Shown here: positions 13,161 to 24,800 of the stretch, piece by piece | Numbering within the stretch: the stretch's first letter is position 1 | How the letters are laid out: each line of letters opens with the position of its first letter | NCBI GenBank assembly: GCA_003993805.1 | Contig: RSEF01000003.1 | Coordinates: 59,872,410-59,936,409, forward strand | DNA: 64,000 nucleotides | Reading direction: 5' to 3' | From: Himantopus leucocephalus | Taxonomy: Eukaryota > Chordata > Aves > Charadriiformes > Recurvirostridae | The notes under the pieces: model-generated | Databases searched by the model: none | What the model was told of the DNA's origin: nothing | Seen by the model: only the letters and a program-made list of their open reading frames with translations | Made by a program: the position numbers and the translations under genes

Positions 13161-15910
13161 ATGTTCAAATCCCCTATGCTTGTTATAAAATCTTGTCCCT
13201 TCAAAGACGCTTTAGGTTAGAGGCCTTATGTGGACGAGGGAAATGCTCCCCTCTTCCATCCCCAAATTGTGGCATCTCTCCTGTGGGAAGAGGGTCATCT
13301 TCGTCCTTCTGATGGAAGCGTCAGCTCTCATTCTGCTGATTGTCTTTTCTTTCTTTTAAAATCCCCATTAGTAAGCTCGTGTTGTCCAGCACTCTCATCG
13401 TTGTCTGCCTTTGCGTGGCAGAAGCATGTGACGTTTGTTGTAAATGTTCTAGACTATTATTTGGTTCTAGTTCTAAAAAAATATTTAGTTCCAAGGTATT
13501 ATGATTTGTTTTGAGCAACTGACTCTTCTGCATTACGTATCTCTTGCCAGCTGTCTGTTTGATCATAAAAAAAGAAAAAGTAATATGGGTTGACCACACT
13601 TGCTTTCAAGGCAAATCTATCAGTTGATGGCTTAGTTTGTTCAATTTCAGGAAAAATATTTTCAGTATGCTCTGACTTATCTAGTCAGTCATTCATGTTT
13701 CTTTTCTCACCTGTCTTAATATATTGGCTTAGTTTTCTCTAAGAAAGGACAAAAGAAGAAAATGTCAGTCTATAGCAGACATAGGTCACTTGGCTAAATT
13801 GCTAGCCATGTTTCATCTTTAGATACAAAGTGTTAAATGTTGATTTGACCCCTTCTTGCTTTTCCTGAGGATAAAAGCAGCTTTTTTGGGAAGCTGATCT
13901 GCAAACTTAGTAAGCGGTCTTTTAGACGAAAATAATGAAACATAAACAAGGAATTTTTCAATAGGAACTTGTGGTTTAATCTCTCACACCATGCAATATC
14001 AAAATTGGTAAGCTTATTTATTGGTAGGTGGCAGTGATTGAATTTTTAGTCTTGTGTTTGTGTCCTAAATTCATTACTGATGCAGGAAAAATGAAACAGG
14101 AGAGGAGGAAAATAGATGAAGTATAAATCTTGTGACAGTAATTGATAGCTAGGTGGAGGCATCCATCCGGAGCTGCCTGCTCGCCTTTATACACACCCAG
14201 CTTCCGGCGATTAAGAAAGAGACTTCTTTTGCACAGAGCTAGTGAAGAAAGGATGGAGGTGGGCATGCTAGTGGTGATCCCATTCTAGTCATCTCAGGTG
14301 TTGTTTACTTTGTGCTTAAAAAGACCTATGAAGTTATCCTTTTGAGAATGAGAGCTTTTAAAAATAAAGTTGGTTGGCTTTGGTTTTTTTTAATTAGATT
14401 AAAATCAGTGCATAATCAATGATGAGAGTCTTTAAGAGTCAAGATCAGATTTTCAGTAAACTCTTTGAATAAAATAAGCATTGTAGGACAAGAATTTTAA
14501 GTTTAATTAATTAGCTTTGAGCAAAATAATTTCGGTCACTTGTGCTTATGTTTGGCTGCATGTTTTCTGGTTATTGTTATTGGTTTGTACTGGCTAAAGT
14601 CTTTACGATATAGAAGGCTTTCTTATTTTCGTACAGTTGCTGCTTCAGTTCCTGATTCTATTCTAGCACTTGGGATCTTGCAGTATTTTTGTTAGTATTC
14701 TTGTTCTAGCTACTTGGTGGTGAGCAATTACTTAGTAAACTGCTTTCACTACTAAGGGTGTGCACCCAATTATCGAAGAATGAAAAGCCTGTATTTTTCT
14801 TGCTTCCACCCTGATGGGGCATTGCTTGACAGGAATGACATTAAAATTATTGTATGCAAGCATCCAGCACCCTCCCCAGGAAAGCATCCCTTATCTTGCT
14901 TTAACTGCATTCCTGCAGTGTAACTGCTTCCATTACAGAGAATTTGGCTAAGATCTTCCCACCTGTAGAAGTGTGTTTCACCAAAGCACTCAGGATCTTG
15001 AGCTGACCCCCCCAAAAAGTAATGAAATATGAAAATAAAAAAGATTTTTTTGAATAGCTCTTGAGGTTTGAACTTTTATGATGTTTAGGTTGTGTGGATT
15101 TCCCCCATCCCTCAAATTAAGTTTAGAAATTTTCTCTTTTCTTTGAAGAGAAAAGATGAGACTCTGGCCCAGATATGTGACTCCCAAGAACTGGGATGTG
15201 GGAAGAAGCAGCACAAACATGATTCGCTCTGAATTTTGCAGAAATTGGCAGCGCTGTGAAAGGTGGGGGGGAATGGGTGCACATGCATGGTGTTTCCTCC
15301 CACATTCCGTATACAGAGTGGCAGTCTGGTTGCTCTGTGCTACCTTGCCTTCCTCGGCTTAGTTTTCCACTTGCATTATCCTGGGAAGCTGCATATGGAG
15401 ATAGACTGATACTGCAGAGAATGTTTGATGAGGTTAAAGATATTTTCTCATGTGTCAGTGTGTGGCTCTAACAGTGTCCATCACTGGAGAAGGCAGCAGT
15501 CATTATGGGGAGGCTGTGGGATGAGAAGAGAAGGTAGGAAGGAGGCCAGCCTCCCTCAAGGAGACAGCAGACCCAGTTTTACAGGCAGAACCTGTAGGAC
15601 AACTACAGATGAACCTCTGCTGGAGACATGCAAAGGCAACAGCCCTCTCTAAGCTTAAAACTAGCTGGTAGTGCCTAAAGGATGAGCGTCTGCCCAGTGG
15701 ACCTGCTGCTGAAGGCAAGGAGGGTATTTCAGGCTGCATCTTGAGCTGTTTTTCCGAGAAGGGATGTGTGCGTGTATGTGTTTTGGTCGAGGAGTGAGCT
15801 TGTGTCCTCACCTCAGCTGCAAGGCAGTGATGTCTCTTTTCCATCAGGGCTGGAGGGCCAGGGATGCCTGTCCCCTGTCCTGCCCTCCGCTCCTGTCAAT
15901 GACTTGTCCT

Positions 15911-15927
15911 TTTTTTTTTTTTTTTTN
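15911..15927 (+). repeat. Poly-T tract ending in a single N
   Basis: A run of T leads directly into an N at 15,927. Here the N is better explained by a homopolymer that could not be sized than by missing sequence. Confidence 0.8.
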
Positions 15928-16671
15928 CTAGCACAGAAATGTATTTTCTGCCCTGTCTTGTAGTGGCTTTCTGCCGTAAGGTCTGAAGGTGAAGGTTTCC
16001 ATTAAAAAAAAAAAAGTGTTGAAAGCCAAGCAGCAGGCAAAAACTTTGCCAAGGGGGCCTAGAGTTAAAAATTTGTAAAGGAAATAAGGTTCCCTAGAAT
16101 TAAGGTGGAAATACATTTCCACTTAATTTCAACAGGCTGCCCTAACAAATTGTAATGTCTGTAGTTGGCTGACAATGTAGAAATAACCCATGAACTAAAA
16201 GAAAAGTTTACTTCGGAAGACTGTTCTCTTAAATTATTTACCTTGGCTTCGTCCTCTCCTGAATTGGGTAGAACATAACAGTGTTTCCCTCTCTTGATCC
16301 CTTTCTTGGCTGGTTGCTCAGATGCTTTTGGATATAATGAAGCCTTCTTAGCACAGGGGAGAACCTCCAACATAGCAAAACTGATTGCCAAACCTAAAAA
16401 AAAAAAAGGTCTGCATCCAGTAATGAACTTCCTGTAATCTTGGATGCTGTATCCCTTTTGTGCTGTGGCAATGACTTTTCCACACGTTTTTATAAAGTGT
16501 TTTGATTTTTTTTTGGTTACATAATTCATGTAAGTATTCTGAGAGCTCTCTTTGCCCAACCCTGACCTCACCCCGCTATGGAGCTTCTTTAGTATTTTTT
16601 CCTGTGTTGAAAACTACCCAGGACTTCAGCCATCGTTTTCCAACATGCAGTGAAAATAAAGCACTATTTTT

Positions 16672-16715
16672 AAAACAAACAAACAAGCACAAAAAAAAGA
16701 CCCCCAAACCCCACC
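16672..16715 (+). repeat. A/C-rich simple sequence
   Basis: Irregular acaaac units followed by an A run and then C-rich sequence, of the same general kind as the tract at 13,107. Confidence 0.75.
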
Positions 16716-17476
16716 CTGCTCCTGCAAACAGATTTTCCCATCAAGAAAAGTTCTGCTGTCTGAAAATCAAAGGTTTTTTGTTTTTTTTTTTTAAGTATAA
16801 GTTTAATAGTGATCCAGGAAAACAGTTGTCTCTAATCTTCTTCTCCTTACCAATACCTTGAATTGTCCAGAAGGGAATTGGACAGAGTTAGTTGAAACCC
16901 CTGGACACATGTAGCGTTGGCGGTACGGCTAGTTAACCTGACACTCTCTGCTTCTGAAGAAGTTCCTGTTCTTTTGGTGCTTGCGTCCACCCTTCTCCTT
17001 CAGCTTCCCGTCCCTTCGGTTGTGCTGACACAGCTGTTTTGGGGGCCGTCAGTTGGCTCTCTGCAGTGATTTAGGTTAAATCCCGGCATTTCTGGACGGT
17101 GGCGGTTGCAGTGGTGCAGTGTCCCGGGCAGTCCCCAAAGTGGCTGTGCTTGCAACGGGAGGAGCTCTGCCGCGGTGCGGGGCAGGAACAAGCAGGCAGA
17201 GGGCAGGGAAAGGCAGGAACTTTGGGTTTTGGCTTTACTTAAGAGCAAAAGAAATGGTACTTTGTAAGGACCCCACCTGCAGGGAGATCGCATTGACTAC
17301 GCGGCAGGGTGAGCTGCGAGCACTCTCCTGGGGGCTGTTTTAAGTTGTTTTTTCCCCCGAGACACTTGCAGTGACCCCTAGAGCAGCCCAGAATTTGGGA
17401 GCCATAATAGAGCTGCTTTGTCTGTTTGCCTAGTTGTTTTATAAGTGTCTATATATAAAGTGGCACTTTTCTCCTC

Positions 17477-17506
17477 TTTTTTTTTTTTNTTTTTTTTTTT
17501 TTTTTT
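17477..17506 (+). repeat. Poly-T tract interrupted by a single N
   Basis: T runs lie on both sides of the N at 17,489. As at 15,927, homopolymer length uncertainty is the simplest explanation. Any protein frame crossing it is unreliable. Confidence 0.85.
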
Positions 17507-20500
17507 AAGAGAAACCATGTGGGACACTAACTTGACAACTAAATTGCGTCTTTTAAGATGGCCCATTCTTTGCTGAAGGGTGCTGACAGGTAGCGTATAT
17601 TCCATATATTTTAGCCAAGATGTGATTTTGGTGGGTTTGGGTTTTTTTTTTGTGTGTGTGTCAAATGATCTTTAGAGCTGTCAGTCTGTTGCTGGCCCTC
17701 AGCTAAACAGAATAACTGGAGATCCTGTAACCAGAGCAGCCCTTCATAAATGAAGGTCAGTTGGGTGAAGTGCTGTAACAACAGCCTGTAGAAACAGCCT
17801 TAGACCAAAGCACCTTTTGTTAAGCAGAGGAATATTAACTACACTGAGAGTTCCTGAAAGTGGGTGGTTTCTACCGCCAAGCTCGGTAATGCTTTGTCAT
17901 AATGAAAAAACAATACTGTCTGCAAGTAAAGATTGAAAGTGTCTCCTCACATCTGTTGGACTGAGCTTGGGAAAAGGTGCCCTGGGATGAGAGGAGCAAA
18001 TCCTGCTGTGGCTGTGCTCGTACTTGAAGGAAAAGCCTTAAATGCCAGCAAATGCCAAGGCGTCTTTCATGAAGATAGTTTTAATTTATTTTTAGACTTG
18101 ATTAATAGATGCTGCAATATTTGCCTTGCACATTTTTTAATGGAATGCTTTAAAAAAGCTTGTTTAATATGTGATCCCTTCTGTGTAATTGTGCTCTCGT
18201 ACAATGTCTTTGGTGAGAATGAACTAGCACAGTTTTACCCAGAATTGTTTGGAAGACACCAGTGTGGAAAGCAGAGATGACTCACAGTGCCTTGGAGGAA
18301 GAAGAGCTAGCAATTAACCACAGAGCATGGTATTATCTCTATGCCAAAACTGGCTGAGAAAGCCAGCGTGTTCTCCACTTTGCTATTTCTGGAAAAAAAG
18401 TCCCGCAGAGAAATATTGGCTCTTTAAGCAATCTTGATAATCTTGTCAACTTGATGAGTTTAGAACAGGTAGCATGGGAGGCATGTGAATCAAAAGAAGG
18501 TGGTAGTTCCCATCTAGAAACCATTGTTATTCTTATTTGATGAATAAATACATATCAAGCATTCTCCTTATTTGTCAGCAGACTCCTCCGGCTGAATAAA
18601 CTTGGTTGCATAACAAGAATGTGGTATGTGATAGAGCACATGGTTAGATAATAAGTATTTCTGCATAAATTTATTTTCTATGTAATCCCATGTGTCTGTA
18701 CTCGTATTTCTTTAGGAATATCTATATTGCATCGGTTTCTACTGCTGGCAGTTTGCCAGACGACTGTAAATAAGGAATGTTTATTGCAAGTGAAATACTA
18801 AGCATCTCTTACTTCTCAATGTTACTTGTTTTCCATTTGTGTTTACTGCAATAGGTTCATGTTGATGAAGGTGGCTTGACTTTACAGGCAGAACTAGATG
18901 AAAAACACAGCAATTAAATCTTCATTTTGATTTCTTTACAATAAAAATCTATCTTTTAAAGCATATGTTGAATTTTTTCTTTTGGGATGTGGTTTTTTTT
19001 TTACATTAGTTTGACATTTCCTTTTATGTCTAACGGCCTTTACTTTTGCTTACACAGAGAATACACTAAGAAAGGGGTTAGCTTCCATTTTGAGTCCTAC
19101 TACTTCTCCTCACCCCTCACCTCCTGAAAGATGTAAAGACATATCGCTGTTGTGGTGCGCTGCCCTGGGAGCTGGGCCTGTTCTCGTGGAGATCTCCCAC
19201 TGCTCCACTTCCTCCTATGTAAGTGTGCAAGCTCAGTTACATGGCTCGAGCCACGTTCCTTGCTTTCTGCCAAGGACAAGGTGAAAGACCTCAAGAAATA
19301 CTGGATTTGGCACATGGGCTGCCAGTTGTGCCAATCACTTTACTTCATTTAGTAAAAGGAAGAAAAAATGGATATAGATAGGAGCAGTATTTTGGCATTG
19401 GCCATAGGAGAAGTCATGCTGAAGGAGGTGTTTAGGATTTAATGACGCATCAGGATTGATACTCGGTTTCCAAGCGTCTGAAGAGGAAGGTGTTGAAGAA
19501 CCTGCATGGTTGAGGAGCTTAGAGTGCTTTCAGGCTAGCAGAGTATTGCAAGCAGATCATCTTGTGGGCAGGAACAAGCCCTAGGTGAAGACTAAGCCTG
19601 TAATTTAGTCCACTGGTTAACAGTGAAATGTCAGGGCGACTTCATTTAAAAATGACTATCAAGGTGTGAATCTTCTTTGCCTTGATGAAACCGCCTGAAA
19701 TAGTGATTGGTGGTTGGCATTGGCTGTGAGAAGTCAGTAAGTCTGCTTTCTAAACTCTTTCCTCCTTGGGAGAAGTTGATTTGGGGTGTTAGTATTGTGG
19801 GAGACATCCACCGGGCTCTCGACAGATTAGTATCTGATGAACAAACATTTTTTACACCTGTAATTTCAATAATACGTGACTTCTCTTTCACTTTCTACCC
19901 CTCCCACCCTGTATTTCACTAAGTAAGTGGTATGCCAGAAGATGAGCTTTCTTTAGATAGGTAAACAAGAAGCTGTGGTGCAAATTACACAAGACTGCAA
20001 AGCCTTGATTTGGTTTTCTCAGTGCTGTGTGCAAAGAGCGACGATTTAAGAGTTGACACTCTCGGTTTTTTAACTGCGACTAAACAGCTGTTCTGTTGAG
20101 GCTGATGATTTCACATGCCAGTGGTGGAGAGGCAGCATCAGATTATTCTTGCTGCTAGTGTGAATGTCCTTATTTACCCTGCCTTCGCTTCTACTGAGGA
20201 TAATTTGGGTTTTCATTTCCCCTCCTGTCCTCACCTTGTTTTGGCAGCTGATGAATAGGAACCCTTCCTCTGTGTCAATTATATAGGGTCTGCTGGGGGG
20301 ACCATAGGCTTGATGAGAATGATCCTGCGTATTATTCTTTCGTATTCTCGGGTCTTTTTCCACGTAGAAACTGCTGTTGGTAGGGGGAAATGTTAAAATG
20401 TTTCAGGGTTGCAAAAAAAAGAATCAAGGTTGATTTCAGGCTTGTATATGGCAGAAGGGGAAATTGCAGGGGGGAGAAAAATTTTGTCATTGGTCACAGT

Positions 20501-22152
20501 TGGTGCTCCTGCTGAATGCGTGGATGTGTGCATGTGGAGCAAGCACATGTGCAGGCACTCCGTATAGAGAGACTGCATACACATATTTAGGCCATATGTT
20601 TATTATTTTAGAAGTTTAGTTTTCTCTTGCGTTTTTATGAAGCTTTTAACAGGGCTATTTTAATTGGGATTAAATATAACTATGTAGGACAGTAACTAAG
20701 ACGCAAACTCTGTGTTTTCCTCCTCGCTGTCTGTGTGTCAGCAGCATTCCTTGTGCTCATCCTCCGCCTAGAAATTAGTTTCTTTTAACCTAGAGCCTGT
20801 TGTGAGGAAGAGCAGAGATTGCAGCATTCCTCCAGGCGTGGCAGGGCTGGGTTTCATTTACAAATTTTGTCCAGGGTTGCAACACGCCTCCTCTGTACTT
20901 ACCATGTATCAGGCTGAGCAGGCATGCAAACTTCACAATGAACTGAAAAAGCACGACAGCGATCCTATACCTGTGCACACACATGCAAAAGTGAGCGTTC
21001 TGTCTTTCTTCTGAAGTTCAATATTTATGCATGTTTTACAGAAACGGTACATTCTTAGCTTGGTTCCTAGAGGAGACATACAGTACAATGTCAGTAAGGT
21101 CAAATAATTTTGCTGTTTTGGCTGTGAAGTAACTTTGAAATATGTTTTAAAGATATAGGACTTGAGCAAAAAGATGTGTGCGAACAGCATTCGTTCCTAT
21201 AGGAAGAAATAGTTTCCTGTGTTTTGTGTGTCAAACAGTGAGACCTGTTTATAACACACATGAACTACGTTTTTGGTGTTGGAGGTCAGGTCTGCCCAAG
21301 TGTTTCGCTGGGTTCTAAAGTTCCCTTTTAGCATTTGATTATTGCAGATACCTAGTAAGATTTAGTAAATTGCCAATTTTGTAACTCAAAGAGTGTGTAA
21401 ATACAAACAGGAAAAAAAGAAAACAAACACCTTTTGCGTTCATGGCCCTCGTAAAAAAGATGAAGAATGAGGATTTCTGAGATTACTGATGATTCTTCTC
21501 TGCTCCTTCTTTAGCTACTCTCTCCTTTCTTGTTCTTTGTGGTTCTGTTATCTACAAAAACATTCAGATTAGTGCGTTAATTAGTTTATGTTAACCAGCA
21601 GAGGGCTTCCACCTCAAAGCAAACAGCTATATCCCCTCTGCAGTTTCCCCGGTATCCTCTTAATCAGAGAAGTGGGAAATAGAAAGACATTTATTTAGCT
21701 GTCTAGGGTACTTTCCTGCTGGCAGAACGGTCCTCAATTACATGTTAATAAATGTTTTTTATACAGTTTGTTTTTAACTGGCTTCCAGTTGCTTTTAGTT
21801 CAGCTGTCAGCATTTCCATGGGAAACTTAAATGATCCAGTAGAGGTTTCTTCTGCTTCACCAAAATCTCACGTTTCTAAATTTCTAATGTAACTGGTGTG
21901 TTGTGAATTTTCATGTGCATATTCAGGTATTAAAAGTGATTTGAGCCCCTTCTTAGTATGAACATAACATGCGCTGGGTAAAGTAGTAGGAGAGAGTAAA
22001 TGGATCTTACAATTTAGATTAAAGCAAAGCAAGTTGCATTTATAAAGTAAGAATTTGTTTAAACCCCTGTGTTCACTGCAAAGTGTTGGAGAGCAGAGAG
22101 GAATATATGCGAAGTAGAGACAGGGTATTACAAAAGCACAGAGTTTTCATGT

Positions 22153-22225
22153 GAGGTAGGAGCCACCCGGCGAGACGGAGAGGGTGNCTGGGAGGTAGGA
22201 GCGATCCGGCGAGACGCAGAGGGGG
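22153..22225 (+). repeat. 34-base direct duplicate around a single N
   Basis: Bases 22,153-22,186 and 22,192-22,225 are two copies of a 34-mer with four mismatches, separated by the N at 22,187 and four bases. The higher divergence than at the other N sites leaves room for a true minisatellite that collapsed in assembly. Confidence 0.75.
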
Positions 22226-22355
22226 GGTTGATTCGGAGTATCCTTTGTGTCAGCTGGGTCAGCAGTTTGGAGCGGGTGGGTGCCTGGTGGAGAAAGGGTC
22301 AGTGGGGTGCAGGGAGTAACGAGGCACTGAATGCTGCCTTACTTCTGTAGCACCT

Positions 22356-22428
22356 CTTCAGGTTTCTCTCCTAGACCCTGTAAGTGACTTCNCTTCAAGT
22401 TTCTCTCCCAGACCCTGTAAGTGACTTC
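22356..22428 (+). repeat. 36-base direct duplicate flanking a single N
   Basis: Bases 22,356-22,391 and 22,393-22,428 are the same 36-mer with two transition differences, meeting exactly at the N at 22,392. This is the clearest short example of a gap flanked by its own duplicate. Confidence 0.85.
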
Positions 22429-23035
22429 TCATGCTGATCGGAAATGTTATTGATAAATTTTGGTGATTCCGTGAACAGATGAGTGGCTGGGGGGGGGAGT
22501 CTCTTCAGACAGAAAACTTACTCCGTCCTCAAAAATTCAATACTTAGTTAATCTTCACAGACTGTATCAGTGCTTGGGATGTGATGTGTTGGCTAGCAGT
22601 GGTGAGCGGAGTACTTCCCTGGCCAAGCCTCAGCTTTGGACGGGAGGTGACCCTATGGTTAAAAGATTTTAAAAAAGATCTTGTGTTATGAAAGCAGGGC
22701 CCCGCAACTCAGGAGGACTTGTGTAGGAACCGAGGCAGTGGCCACATTTAACGAGCGCTTTCTTAATTAGTGAGTTGTCATGCCCGAGTCAAAAAACACT
22801 AAAATTGTTAATTACATTTTAAGTAGAGATAATAACAGCTTTCTGCAAGCAAATGGCTAAAAGCTAAATCACAAGCGTGCGTCACCGTGACTGTGTCGCT
22901 GTCACACCGCTGGCGAGCCCCGGCACCCCTGGGCTGGGGGGAGCGGGATGGATCCCTGCTGCCACCTGCCGGCACGGCCCGCCCTGCCCTGGTGAGGACT
23001 ACCTCTGGGCTACTGAAATACTTGCGCTTGTCTGA

Positions 23036-23298
23036 ATTCGGTCTGGGCAGAGAATGGCTTGAGAGCAGCCCTGAGGAAAAGGACTTGGGGGTGTTGGTGG
23101 GTGAGAAGCTCAACATGAGCCGGCAGTGTGCTCTCACAGCCCAGAAGGACAACCACATCTTGGGCTGCATCAAAACCAGTGTGGCCAGCAAGGCGAGGGA
23201 GGGGATTCTGCCCTTCTGCTCTGCTTTTGTGAGACCCCACCTGGAGTACTGTGTACCCCGACATAAGAAGGACATGGACCTGTTGGAGCAGGTCCAGA
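23036..23298 (+). mobile_element. CR1 LINE fragment (end of the reverse transcriptase ORF), interrupted by a gap
   Basis: The plus strand translates to the conserved C-terminal part of the CR1 ORF2 reverse transcriptase. In order it shows [49 protein letters not shown], then [13 protein letters not shown]1 is the dominant non-LTR retrotransposon of birds and is normally truncated at the 5' end. This copy starts near 23,036, is in one open frame to 23,298, and runs straight into a 100-N gap, so its 3' end is missing. After LEYCV the family usually has an aromatic FWAP-type stretch; here the chain passes directly to PRHKKDM, consistent with an in-frame loss of about four residues. The element is a dead fragment. 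The unique-looking sequence from 22,880 to 23,030 is not obviously part of it. Confidence 0.93.
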
Positions 23299-23398
23299 NN
23301 NNNNNNNNNNNNNNNNNNNNNNNNNNNNNNNNNNNNNNNNNNNNNNNNNNNNNNNNNNNNNNNNNNNNNNNNNNNNNNNNNNNNNNNNNNNNNNNNNN
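23299..23398. other. 100-N assembly gap
   Basis: Exactly 100 N, the usual placeholder for a gap of unknown size. It cuts the CR1 fragment on its left; the sequence on its right is not recognisable CR1, so the gap probably hides at least the CR1 3' end. Confidence 0.98.
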
Positions 23399-23878
23399 AT
23401 TCATCAAAGTCCTGTTACTCATCCCCTTAGACTGTATGATGAAATAAAATCTCATGTCGACACCTGTGTGCTGGGAGAGCAGAAGTTATTTTACCAATAA
23501 ATACAAGCTGCTTTATTTGGAAAATAGTTACTGACTGACATGAGTTAAAACCTAGCTGTGTACAGGCAAGGCTGAAGCTTACTGCGGTTTGAGGCCTTTC
23601 CTCCCATATCCCTCAGAATATCTGTCATACTCTTACCCAGCAAGTACTCTTTGCGTACTTGAAAACAGATTTGCTCTGAAATTTTGGGCTTTCATTAGTT
23701 CTGGAATTACGCTAATTAACAAATCCAAAGCTTGTCAGTGTATTTGTACCCAGTTGAAGCAGGTAGGACTTAGGTGCAGTTAACTTGCCTGCTCTTTTGG
23801 CATCAAGCTATTTTAGAGGAAAGCAGCATTTGTTTCTGGGTGATTCTGGTGTTCGTTCTGCCTCTCTTACAAATCTGC

Positions 23879-24026
23879 CCCATCCCTGGAAACATTCAAG
23901 GTCAGGTTGGAGAGGGCTCTGAGCAACCTGATCTAGTTGAAGATGTCCCTGCTTATTGCAGGGGAGGCTGGACTAGATGACCTTTAAAGGTCCCTTCCAA
24001 CCGAAACTTTTCTATGATTCTGTAAT
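23879..24026 (+). mobile_element. CR1 LINE, 5'-truncated 3' terminus
   Basis: This is a classic CR1 3' end on the plus strand. It reads from 'ccctggaaacattcaagg' and 'caggttgga' through the conserved 'ggactagatgacctttaaag' and 'gtcccttccaacc' to a terminal 'tctatgattctgt' repeat-type end. The terminal octamer-like repeat is diagnostic of CR1, which lacks a poly-A tail. The insertion is only about 150 bases long, and the 480 bases between it and the gap at 23,398 do not look like CR1. It is therefore probably a separate insertion from the fragment at 23,036. It is non-functional. Confidence 0.95.
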
Positions 24027-24679
24027 ACAAATACCTTATTTTTTTGCTAACAACCAAGTTGTGTGAGCGCCTTGTTCGTGTTCCTTGCTCAGTTGCTCTC
24101 TCGCAGTAAGAGCGGTTTGCTTGGCTGGGCGGGAGTTACCCCCATGTGTGGCTGGTGCAGGGGGAAAACCAGGCCCAGGTTAGCCTAGCACTTTATAGAA
24201 ACTGTCCCCCTGTTTTAGGAAATTTCCTTACTGAGGTAAGTACAGTTACTAAATCAGAGAAAATACTGCCTGCCCTGATCCAGTGAATCCTTCCGGGGTG
24301 CAGAAGCTGGAGGGAGGAGGCTGGTGGCAGGTGCATCATACAGACTTCTCCAAAAACCGTTTTATCCTCTATGGTTGTTGGCAGTCTGATTTCCCACCCC
24401 ATCCCCCTTCCCTCCTGGTGGACCTAGTAAAGTTGGGAATGTGGATGGGATGCTTAAAGCAGTCCTACAGTGCAGAACTCCCTTCTCTTTTAGGTGCTCA
24501 TTTATGGTATGGTATATTTTTAAGTTGAAAAAAAAAACCCAAAAGGATAAAACGAGTAACAGAAAAGAAATTTTCATGTGTAATTAGGGCATTCAAAGGC
24601 TCTGTAATGGTTGTGATAGAAGCAATTAATAGGCATTGCTTTTTGTGTGAGACAGGGCCTACTTAAGTAGGTTGCGAGG

Positions 24680-24800
24680 CTGGTAGCCAGGAGACCTACT
24701 TTCTTTTCATAGCTGTGCTGCTTATCCTTTCTGTGGTCTTGGGCAAGTAACTTCATTTTTGATCCTTTTCCTTCTTTACTGTTTTTGTTTCCCCTCTCAG
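24680..24800 (+). mobile_element. MIR-type SINE relic
   Basis: The order of motifs matches the core and 3' part of an ancient amniote MIR/CORE-SINE: 'ccaggagacct', then 'agctgtgctgctta', then 'tgtggtcttgggcaagtaac', then a pyrimidine-rich tail ending in 'tttcccctctcag'. The 'cttgggcaagt.actt' block is the most conserved part of MIR. Divergence is high, as expected for an element inactive since before bird radiation. Confidence 0.75.

Larger units (their letters stand above)
521..22150. other. Long non-coding stretch (intergenic or intronic)
   Basis: I see no coding exon I can defend in these 21.6 kb. Open frames are short, overlap each other on both strands, often start inside low-complexity tracts, and translate to sequences with no recognisable domain. 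Poly-T or poly-A tracts are frequent (for example near 8103-8116, 8961-8975 and 12,240-12,270). There are A/C-rich simple tracts at 13,107-13,160 and 16,672-16,715 and short TG-rich stretches near 9,455-9,475 and 17,650-17,662. Two single-N gaps fall within or beside poly-T runs (15,927 and 17,489). An AT-rich, TAATTA-containing block near 14,480-14,600 could be a conserved regulatory element, but only alignment could show it. Confidence 0.6.

Noticed and set aside
13155..13180. Sequence 'gttcaaatccc' resembling a tRNA B box
   Set aside because: No A box at the right distance, no cloverleaf stems, and the preceding bases are A/C simple sequence.
16065..16571. 168-codon minus-strand frame
   Set aside because: The longest frame free of N, but it contains low-complexity stretches, shows no domain I recognise, and has no matching splice or promoter context.
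17933..18280. 115-codon plus-strand frame in AT-rich sequence
   Set aside because: No known motif and no convincing splice sites; Cys-rich but without the spacing of any familiar domain. Kept as non-coding.
22808..23455. 215-codon minus-strand and 186-codon plus-strand frames spanning the 100-N gap
   Set aside because: Both depend on reading through 100 placeholder N. The plus-strand one is real only as a CR1 fragment; the minus-strand one is its shadow.
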